Shown here piece by piece: positions 57,562-64,000 of a DNA stretch of 64,000 bases; position 1 is the first letter of the stretch, and each line of letters opens with the position of its first letter. The DNA comes from Saprospiraceae bacterium (lineage in GTDB: Bacteria; Bacteroidota; Bacteroidia; Chitinophagales; Saprospiraceae). The stretch lies in NCBI GenBank assembly GCA_020627705.1, contig JAHDGJ010000001.1, positions 497,633 through 561,632 on the forward strand, given 5' to 3'. The position numbers and the translations under genes were made by a program. Below the pieces are notes generated by a model. The model saw only the letters and a list, made by a program, of their open reading frames with translations, did no database searches and was not told the origin of the DNA.

Positions 57562-57586
57562 ATAAATATTTGGGTGACAAACCAAA

Positions 57587-58483
57587 TTATGGCTCCATGG
57601 GTACTTCCATAAGAAGCACTTTAGAACTTGTTTTAAATTGCAATTCGATTTCTTCCAAATCCCACATGCCATAACCATCACGTTTTTCTAAGGACTGATC
57701 ACCTATTTTTACATCCCCTTCAATGACAAAAGCATACAAGCCATTGCTTGAATCATTTAGCATGTATTTGGTGGTACATCCTGCCTCAAATTCTCCTAAA
57801 TTGAACCATGCGCCTTGGTGTGTCCAAACACCCTGATCTTCAGAGTTTGGAGAAAGAATTTGAGTAAACTCATTCTTCTTTTTTTGCGCTTCGTAAGAAA
57901 TTTGGTCGTAACGCGGAGTCACATCTTTTTGATTTGGGAACATCCAAATCTGTAAGAATCTTACCGCTTTATCTTGATTTTTATTGTATTCGCTATGATA
58001 AACACCTGTTCCAGCACTCATCACTTGTACATCACCTTCTTTAATGACCGTCGAATTTCCCATACTATCTTTATGCTCAAGATCTCCTTCCAAAGGAATG
58101 GAAATAATCTCCATGTTGTCGTGTGGATGAATAGAAAATCCTTTTCCCCCTATAACCATATCATCATTTAAAACACGCAATACACCGAAATTCATTCTTT
58201 CGGGATTGTAATATCTAGCGAAACTAAAACTGTGATGCGAATCAAGCCAGCCATGATTGGCATGACCTCTGGTATTGGCTTTATGCAATACTGTTTTCAT
58301 CTTTTTTAATTCGTTATTTAATTCGTTTTCCTCTAAAGGAAGATGATTAAACCCAACTTGCTTCATCATGGCATCATAAGTTGAATTCTTAAGTTTGACA
58401 TTGCTTGCCTTAAGCGAATGAGATCCTGCTGTAACCCCTATCGCTCCTAAAATTGATTTCTTCAAAAACTTCTTACGATTCAT
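57587..58483 (-). CDS. Pirin family protein with export signal
   Basis: A 298-residue protein. The pirin cupin domain (about residues 60-200) has HGWLDSHHSFSFARYYNPERMNFGVLRVLNDD (in pieces), FSIHPHDNMEIISIPLEGDLEHKDS and GDVQVMSAGTGVYHSEYN, with conserved His and Glu metal ligands. Pirins are usually cytoplasmic, YhhW/YhaK-like and may be quercetinases. This one begins with a Tat- or Sec-like leader (MNRKKFLKKSILGAIGVTAGS) suggesting export. It converges on oxyR with 25 bases between. It may have an oxidative-stress role, by position only. Confidence 0.87.
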   Translation of the reverse strand: MNRKKFLKKSILGAIGVTAGSHSLKASNVKLKNSTYDAMMKQVGFNHLPLEENELNNELKKMKTVLHKANTRGHANHGWLDSHHSFSFARYYNPERMNFGVLRVLNDDMVIGGKGFSIHPHDNMEIISIPLEGDLEHKDSMGNSTVIKEGDVQVMSAGTGVYHSEYNKNQDKAVRFLQIWMFPNQKDVTPRYDQISYEAQKKKNEFTQILSPNSEDQGVWTHQGAWFNLGEFEAGCTTKYMLNDSSNGLYAFVIEGDVKIGDQSLEKRDGYGMWDLEEIELQFKTSSKVLLMEVPMEP

Positions 58484-58564
58484 GACAATAAAATTTCATT
58501 GTTTAAACATCGAATATATAACGAAAGACATATAAAAAGGTTTAAATCCTATGTTCTTTTTTAA

Positions 58565-59884
58565 TTATAAAAGTCGATTGGCTAAATCAGCAAGCTCTGA
58601 ACGCTCTCCTTTTTCGAGATGGACATACGCAAAAAGTGGATCACCTTTTAGCTTGTCGATAATGTAAGAGAGACCATTACTATTTTCATCAAGGTATGGG
58701 GTGTCAATTTGATTAATGTCTCCAGTGAACACAATTTTGGTCCCTTCCCCTGCCCTTGTAATAATCGTTTTAATCTCGTGCGGAGTTAAATTTTGAGCCT
58801 CATCTACAATGAACATTGAATTTATTAAAGAACGGCCGCGTATAAAATTGAGCGCAGTGATCGTCAAATCTCCTTTCTCTTGCATTTGATCAATCCATTT
58901 TGTTTTTCGAGCATTTTCCTTATACTGGGATTTGATCACCTTAAGATTATCCCATAACGGCATCATGTAGGGGCTAATCTTATCCTCTGCAGATCCTGGC
59001 AAGAAACCAATGTCTCTATTGTTCAACGGTATTATAGGCCGCGATAAAATAATTTGATCATACTTTGCTTTTTGCTCCAAGGCCGAAGCTAAGGCCAACA
59101 AGGTCTTTCCAGTACCTGCAACACCTTGCATGGCAACAAGCCGTATTTCGTCATTTAAAAGCGCATTCATTGCAAATGTCTGCTCAGCATTCTTTGGCTT
59201 GATTCCATAAGCATACATTTTTTCAACCAGTTCTATAGATTGAGAATGCTCATTATACCTCGCAAGTGCTGAGTTGGTGCAATTGTTTAATACATAATAG
59301 CCATTGGCAATTTTCTGCTCTTTTAAAATTCCATTTTCTGGTATTCGCTTTTTTTCATAGAGGCTTTTAATCAATTCCGCGTCCAAATCAAACATTTCGG
59401 ATCCAAATCTACTTTCAATAGTTTTGGCATTGTCCACCTTTCCAGTAAGAAAATCCTCTGAATTAAGACCAATCGCTTTGGCCTTAATGCGCAAATTGAT
59501 ATCCTTGGTTACCAATACCACCTTGGTGTCAGTATTATCTTGTTGTAATTTTAGGGCAACATTGAGAATACGATTGTCATTTTTATCCGAACCAAATACA
59601 GCTCGGGCATCTACATCTCCGCTGTCCTCATTCATAATGACTTTTATCCTACCAAGATGTGGTCCAAGAGAAATCCAATCGTTTAAAGCTTCAGTCGTTG
59701 AAAGCTTATCCAGCATTCTAATAACGGCCCTTGCTTCAAAATTTTTCGTCTCATTTCCAATTTTAAACTTGTCTAATTCTTCCAACACCGTGATGGGAAT
59801 TACGATGTCATTGTCTTCGAAACTTCTGATTGATGTATGATCAAAAAGAAGGATAGATGTATCTAAAACAAAAAGTTTTGGCAT
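58565..59884 (-). CDS. PIN domain plus PhoH ATPase (PhoH2/YlaK-like)
   Basis: A 439-residue protein. An N-terminal PIN ribonuclease domain (about residues 1-130: KLFVLDTSILLFD, VLEELDKFK and further acidic residues) is joined to a PhoH P-loop ATPase with GVAGTGKT starting at G254, RPIIPL, FIRGRSL, FIVDEAQNLTPHEIKTIITR (in pieces) and FTGDINQID. PhoH2 proteins are RNA helicases with RNase activity. The ATG at 59884 is preferred to the TTG at 59893. A -7 element lies 21 bases upstream. It is monocistronic. Confidence 0.92.
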   Translation of the reverse strand: MPKLFVLDTSILLFDHTSIRSFEDNDIVIPITVLEELDKFKIGNETKNFEARAVIRMLDKLSTTEALNDWISLGPHLGRIKVIMNEDSGDVDARAVFGSDKNDNRILNVALKLQQDNTDTKVVLVTKDINLRIKAKAIGLNSEDFLTGKVDNAKTIESRFGSEMFDLDAELIKSLYEKKRIPENGILKEQKIANGYYVLNNCTNSALARYNEHSQSIELVEKMYAYGIKPKNAEQTFAMNALLNDEIRLVAMQGVAGTGKTLLALASALEQKAKYDQIILSRPIIPLNNRDIGFLPGSAEDKISPYMMPLWDNLKVIKSQYKENARKTKWIDQMQEKGDLTITALNFIRGRSLINSMFIVDEAQNLTPHEIKTIITRAGEGTKIVFTGDINQIDTPYLDENSNGLSYIIDKLKGDPLFAYVHLEKGERSELADLANRLL

Positions 59885-59904
59885 ACCCTGCAAGATCTGA
59901 TTAA

Positions 59905-59912
59905 CAAACCTA
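59905..59912 (-). promoter_or_regulatory. Candidate -7 element of the PIN-PhoH gene
   Basis: On the minus strand this reads TAGGTTTG, an exact TAnnTTTG, leaving about 20 bases before the ATG. The remaining intergenic sequence to hutH (59913-60064) shows no other clear site. Confidence 0.4.
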
Positions 59913-60064
59913 ATTTAAGTATTATCTCTCATATTATAAAATATTATATGTGAAAAATAACACTTAATACAGGACGCCTCGATGCTATCCATCATGCCTT
60001 TTGCGGTTTTAATATATTCCATACAGAATTGGCTATCTTCAACGCTCAAATTTGAATACTCCTG

Positions 60065-61561
60065 ATGGATTTTAGATACGGAATAGATACCTTGACAGTA
60101 GACCTTGCGATACAAATATTGGAAGGCAAAACCAAAGCTGTCCTAGTAAATGAGGCGAAAGAAAAAATTAATCAATCTAGACAATGGGTTGACGAAATGG
60201 CCGCTTCCCAAGAAGCCATTTATGGTATAAATACTGGGTTTGGGCCTTTGTGTGACACACAAATTTCGCCGGAAGAAACCGCTCTACTTCAAAAGAATCT
60301 ATTAATTACGCATGCCGTGGGTGTGGGTTTACCGCTCATTCCGCAGTTGGCAAAATTGATGATGATTTGTAAGGTGCATGCTTTGAGCCAAGGATACTCA
60401 GGCATTCGACTCGAAGTCATAGAACGCATTTTATATTTTATCGACAACGATCTTTGCCCGTATGTCCCTGAACAGGGTTCTGTAGGTGCGTCAGGAGACT
60501 TGGCGCCACTTTCTCATTTGTTTTTGCCATTGATAGGAGATGGGGAGTTTTGGGATGGAAAGCAAAAAACCAAAGCTACTACCCTTTTAGATCAACATCA
60601 TTTAAACCCAATCGTCCTTTCTTCTAAAGAGGGATTGGCTCTAATCAATGGCACGCAGTTTATATTGGCACATGCCGTTTGGGGTCTTCATAAAATGCAT
60701 TATCTCTTAGACCTTGCAGATGTTGCAGGGGCTATGAGTTTAGAAGGATTTCAAGGAAGTGCTCAACCATTTAGAGAAGAGTTGCATCGGATTCGCCCGA
60801 TGGAAGGCAATGTTTTGGTTGCTCAAAGGATACGTAAATTATTAGCGGGTTCTCAAAATGTAGAATCGCATTTGGAATGTGATCGTATTCAAGATCCGTA
60901 TTCGGTTCGCTGTATGCCACAGGTACATGGCGCTTCAAGAAACGCAATGGCCCACTTAAATGCGTTAACAGAAATCGAGCTCAATTCGGTTACTGACAAT
61001 CCAATCATTGTTGGAAAAGGAGAAGCCATATCAGGTGGAAATTTTCATGGTCAGCCTCTAGCCATCGCCATTGATTATGCTACGATTGCGGCCGCTGAAT
61101 TAGGAAATATTGCCGATCGAAGATGCTATTTACTCCTCGAAGGAAAATACGGTTTACCCCGATTGCTTACTAAAAGTGGGGGTCTAAATTCTGGGTATAT
61201 GATCCCACAGTATACCACGGCAGCTCTAGTGACCGAAAACAAAGTACTTTGCTTTCCCGCTTCATGCGACAGCATACCCACATCCCTTGGACAAGAAGAT
61301 CATGTATCTATGGGCAGTATTTCGGGAAGGAAGTTTAATGTTGTAATTAAGAACTTAGAAAAGATCATCGCCATTGAAATTATGTATGCGACACAAGCGA
61401 TGGACTTTCGAAGACCTAATACTTTCTCTCCAGTATTAGAAAAAAATTATGGCATCGTTCGAAAACAAGTTCCAATGCTAGAGGAAGACAGATTGATAAA
61501 ACACGACATTGATTATCTCATAAGTATGGTTCAAACCAGAGCCTTCGAAGTACAGATATAA
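60065..61561 (+). CDS. hutH: Histidine ammonia-lyase
   Basis: A 498-residue enzyme that converts histidine to urocanate and ammonia. The MIO cofactor forms from A142-S143-G144 in GSVGASGDLAPLSHL. Other signatures are YGINTGFGPL, ALINGTQ, SVTDNPII, GGNFHGQPLA and DSIPTSLGQEDHVSMGS (in pieces). Length and motifs are typical. The stop overlaps the hutU start by one base (TAATG), so both enzymes are made in step. It is the first gene of the histidine-degradation cluster. Confidence 0.97.
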   Translation: MDFRYGIDTLTVDLAIQILEGKTKAVLVNEAKEKINQSRQWVDEMAASQEAIYGINTGFGPLCDTQISPEETALLQKNLLITHAVGVGLPLIPQLAKLMMICKVHALSQGYSGIRLEVIERILYFIDNDLCPYVPEQGSVGASGDLAPLSHLFLPLIGDGEFWDGKQKTKATTLLDQHHLNPIVLSSKEGLALINGTQFILAHAVWGLHKMHYLLDLADVAGAMSLEGFQGSAQPFREELHRIRPMEGNVLVAQRIRKLLAGSQNVESHLECDRIQDPYSVRCMPQVHGASRNAMAHLNALTEIELNSVTDNPIIVGKGEAISGGNFHGQPLAIAIDYATIAAAELGNIADRRCYLLLEGKYGLPRLLTKSGGLNSGYMIPQYTTAALVTENKVLCFPASCDSIPTSLGQEDHVSMGSISGRKFNVVIKNLEKIIAIEIMYATQAMDFRRPNTFSPVLEKNYGIVRKQVPMLEEDRLIKHDIDYLISMVQTRAFEVQI

Positions 61562-63552
61562 TGAACTTTAAAGATCACATTCGACAAGGAATTCCTGATG
61601 TTTTACCATCAGCCAAACGCAGAACCCAAGGCGCCAATCATGCACCTAAAAGAAAAAGTATTCTATCTGGCGAAGAACGAAAACTCGCACTTCGAAATGC
61701 ACTGAGATATTTCCCAAAAGCTTGGCACGAGACCTTACTTCCAGAATTCAGAAACGAGCTCGATGAATATGGTCGGATTTACATGTATCGATTTATGCCT
61801 GAATATGAGATGCATGCTCGAAGCATAGAGGAATATCCCGCAAACTCTCCCAAGGCTGCTGCGATCATGTTAATGATTCAAAACAATTTGGATCCAGCCG
61901 TTGCACAACATCCAGAAGAACTAATAACCTATGGAGGAAATGGTGGCGTCTTTCAAAATTGGGCGCAATACTTACTGACAATGCAATACCTCTCTCAAAT
62001 GACAGAGGAGCAAACCTTGCATATGTATTCTGGCCATCCCATGGGACTATTTCCTTCTTCCAAAAACGCACCAAGGGTTGTAGTTACCAATGGAATGATG
62101 ATACCCAATTATTCGCAACCAGATGATTGGGAAAAATTCAATGCACTTGGAGTAACACAATATGGTCAAATGACAGCTGGCTCGTACATGTACATTGGAC
62201 CTCAAGGCATCGTCCATGGCACGACCATAACCGTGATGAATGCATTTCGCATGATCTTAAAAGAAGGTGAAACTTCGCAAGGGAAAATATTTCTTACTGC
62301 TGGATTAGGTGGCATGAGTGGAGCACAACCTAAAGCTGGCAACATCGCTGGTTGCATCACGATTTGCGCTGAAGTAAACCCCAATGCGGCTAGAAAAAGG
62401 CATGAACAAGGTTGGGTCGACGAGCTGTATGAAGATTTAAATCTGCTGACCCAACGTGTAAAAACGGCAATGGATTCAAAGGAAGTTGTCTCGCTCGCAT
62501 ACATTGGAAATGTGGTGGAAATTTGGGAGAAATTTGATAAAGAAGAGATTTACATTCACGTAGGTTCGGATCAGACGTCTTTGCATAATCCTTGGGCAGG
62601 AGGTTATTACCCTGTGGATATGAGTTTTGAAGAATCCAATACACTAATGGCTGCGAATCCAGATTTATTCAAAACCAAAGTACAAGAATCACTAAAAAGA
62701 CATGCAGCGGCAGTAAATGCGCATACAGCAAAAGGGACATACTTTTTTGATTATGGCAATGCCTTTTTGTTGGAGTCCTCCAGAGCGGGAGCGGACATCA
62801 TGGCGGACAACGGTATTGATTTTAAATACCCTTCCTATGTGCAAGACATTTTAGGACCAAAATGTTTTGACTACGGCTTTGGACCTTTTCGATGGGTGTG
62901 CGCTTCTGGCAAATCAGAAGATCTTGACCATACTGATCACATTGCATACGACGTCCTGTGCAAACTCAAAGAAAAAGCGCCGAAAGAAATCAAAGAACAA
63001 ATGGAGGACAACATTAAATGGATTAAGGATGCAAAGAAGAATAAACTAGTGGTAGGAAGTCAAGCAAGAATTTTATACGCGGACGCAGAGGGAAGAATCG
63101 AAATTGCTAGAGCCTTTAACCAAGCCATCCGTGATGGAAAGATTGGGGCTGTAGTTTTAGGAAGAGATCATCACGATGTAAGTGGAACAGATTCTCCCTA
63201 CCGTGAGACCTCCAATATTTATGATGGAAGCAAGTTTACTGCGGATATGGCGATCCACAATGTCATAGGAGACAGCTTTAGAGGAGCCACATGGGTAAGC
63301 ATACATAACGGTGGCGGTGTTGGTTGGGGCGAAGTAATCAATGGAGGATTTGGAATGCTCCTTGATGGTTCGGAAAATGCTGATCGCCATCTAGAACAAA
63401 TGTTATTTTATGATGTAAACAATGGCATCGCACGAAGGGCTTGGGCCAGAAATGAAGAAGCCCTCTTTGCGATAAAAAAAGAAATGGAACGAACGCCAGG
63501 ATTGAAGGTGACCTTACCAAATCTTGTGGATGATTCATTATTAAACGACTAA
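61561..63552 (+). CDS. hutU: Urocanate hydratase (long form)
   Basis: A 663-residue enzyme that hydrates urocanate to imidazolonepropionate using tightly bound NAD. Signatures are TYGGNGGVFQNW, MYSGHPMGLFPS, TAGLGGMSGAQPKAGNIAG (NAD site), SDQTSLHNPWAGGYYPV, and the conserved C447 in FRWVCASGKSEDLDHTD. The protein is longer than the about 550-residue proteobacterial enzyme and matches the longer type I recall in Bacteroidota. It is translationally coupled to hutH and followed by a truncated phosphodiesterase reading frame, then hutI. Confidence 0.95.
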   Translation: MNFKDHIRQGIPDVLPSAKRRTQGANHAPKRKSILSGEERKLALRNALRYFPKAWHETLLPEFRNELDEYGRIYMYRFMPEYEMHARSIEEYPANSPKAAAIMLMIQNNLDPAVAQHPEELITYGGNGGVFQNWAQYLLTMQYLSQMTEEQTLHMYSGHPMGLFPSSKNAPRVVVTNGMMIPNYSQPDDWEKFNALGVTQYGQMTAGSYMYIGPQGIVHGTTITVMNAFRMILKEGETSQGKIFLTAGLGGMSGAQPKAGNIAGCITICAEVNPNAARKRHEQGWVDELYEDLNLLTQRVKTAMDSKEVVSLAYIGNVVEIWEKFDKEEIYIHVGSDQTSLHNPWAGGYYPVDMSFEESNTLMAANPDLFKTKVQESLKRHAAAVNAHTAKGTYFFDYGNAFLLESSRAGADIMADNGIDFKYPSYVQDILGPKCFDYGFGPFRWVCASGKSEDLDHTDHIAYDVLCKLKEKAPKEIKEQMEDNIKWIKDAKKNKLVVGSQARILYADAEGRIEIARAFNQAIRDGKIGAVVLGRDHHDVSGTDSPYRETSNIYDGSKFTADMAIHNVIGDSFRGATWVSIHNGGGVGWGEVINGGFGMLLDGSENADRHLEQMLFYDVNNGIARRAWARNEEALFAIKKEMERTPGLKVTLPNLVDDSLLND

Positions 63553-63553
63553 C

Positions 63554-63661
63554 ATGCCACGCTATTTTATCTTATTTATAAGTTTCTTTTTGGCCTATAC
63601 TACGATTGGACAAATTCAACAAAAGGCCTTCATAATTGGAGTAGATGGAGTGCGTTTTTAA
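63554..63661 (+). pseudogene. N-terminal remnant of an alkaline-phosphatase-superfamily phosphodiesterase
   Basis: An ATG directly after hutU opens 35 codons: a signal peptide (FILFISFFLAYTTIGQ) and then KAFIIGVDGVRF, then TAA. This matches the N-terminus of secreted type I phosphodiesterase / nucleotide pyrophosphatase proteins (a hydrophobic strand, then GxDGxRxD, the metal-binding Asp). Nothing after the stop continues the family in any frame. It looks like the beginning of a gene whose remainder was deleted. Confidence 0.6.
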
Positions 63662-63689
63662 GACTTAAAAAAAAAGTGATTAAAGTATT

Positions 63690-64000
63690 TTGAAAAAACT
63701 ATTTAAAAACATTGGTACTCTGTATGGAATTGATCAAGGCAAAGACTTTCTTAAAGGAAAGGAGATGTCGACTTTGAATCATTTAAAAGATGCATACTTC
63801 ATTGTTAAGGATGGTTTGATTTGTGAGATTGGAGAGATGCAACATTGTCCACAAACGCTCTTTGATCAAACAATTGATGCTAGAGGAAGAAGTATTTTGC
63901 CCGGTTGGTGCGACAGTCATACACATTTGGTTTATGCGGGAGACCGTTCGGGAGAATTTGTTGATCGCATCAAAGGATTGAGTTATCAAGAAATAGCTCA
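63690..64000 (+). CDS. hutI: Imidazolonepropionase, 5' part
   Basis: The last gene runs off the right edge; 103 codons are present. The amidohydrolase signature GRSILPGWCDSHTHLVYAGDRSGEF (in pieces), with metal ligands in HTH, and RIKGLSYQEIA identify HutI, which opens imidazolonepropionate to formiminoglutamate. The only plausible start is TTG at 63690: an in-frame TAA lies at 63681 and the first ATG falls inside the conserved N-terminal strand. It follows hutU by 138 bases, with the phosphodiesterase remnant between. Confidence 0.88.
   Translation, partial: MKKLFKNIGTLYGIDQGKDFLKGKEMSTLNHLKDAYFIVKDGLICEIGEMQHCPQTLFDQTIDARGRSILPGWCDSHTHLVYAGDRSGEFVDRIKGLSYQEIA

Noticed and set aside
59424..59840. 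Plus-strand 138-codon frame inside the PIN-PhoH gene
   Set aside because: Fully antisense to a strongly supported gene and low complexity (L, S, F rich).
59915..60115. Minus-strand 66-codon frame over the hutH start and the upstream gap
   Set aside because: It overlaps the conserved start of hutH, has no clear ribosome-binding site or known motif, and its cysteines do not form a recognisable pattern; most likely a chance frame.

Overview
The window is about 64 kb of AT-rich chromosomal DNA from a member of the Bacteroidota, probably a marine Saprospiria- or Flavobacteriia-like bacterium. I infer this from a type IX secretion sorting domain, GLPGLI and DUF4625 proteins, CarboxypepD-regulatory TonB receptors, Bacteroidota-type LptD, and repeated matches to the Bacteroidota -7 promoter element TAnnTTTG. 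I see no tRNA, rRNA, CRISPR array, insertion sequence, prophage or replication origin. Genes are tightly packed, and no gene-free gap exceeds about 260 bases.

Layout. Positions 1-1857 hold the end of a coiled-coil protein, a DUF6438 lipoprotein, a YciI-like protein and a decayed outer-membrane protein pseudogene. Positions 1863-14449 are mainly cell-envelope genes: LptD, a SPOR-tailed amidase, an MlaD protein, an M1 peptidase, MurB, an MsbA-like exporter and an OmpA-type lipoprotein. Positions 14491-21032 carry the fused acyl-CoA mutase IcmF, beta-carbonic anhydrase with a SulP anion transporter, and a divergent TetR regulator. Positions 21270-34305 hold a type IX-secreted Kelch/FnIII protein, a two-component system cotranscribed with a Rieske oxygenase and a HlyIII protein, the divergent GLPGLI/outer-membrane barrel pair, a sterol-desaturase-like enzyme, a hydrolase and a cysteine-rich lipoprotein. 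Positions 34310-41300 contain an outer-membrane receptor / LytS kinase / LytTR regulator operon, then an intradiol dioxygenase and two unrecognised genes.

Positions 41362-45677 are the most interesting region. A Fur-family regulator, a TonB receptor with a histidine-rich insert, and two histidine-containing lipoproteins (one DUF4625) share a near-perfect palindrome, TGCAAC-N3-GTTGCA. It occurs three times and is placed at the same point over the -33 element of two promoters. This looks like a self-contained, probably zinc-responsive, uptake regulon.

Positions 45802-64000 carry transhydrogenase (pntAB), an unknown barrel-like protein, a secreted cyclase-fold protein, a G-run array, a PhoD-like phosphatase, VanZ, an MtfA-like peptidase, divergent katG/oxyR, an exported pirin, a PIN-PhoH ATPase, and the histidine-degradation genes hutH, hutU and the start of hutI. 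A truncated phosphodiesterase remnant lies between hutU and hutI.

Functional names rest on motifs read by eye and on known family features. No database search was run.
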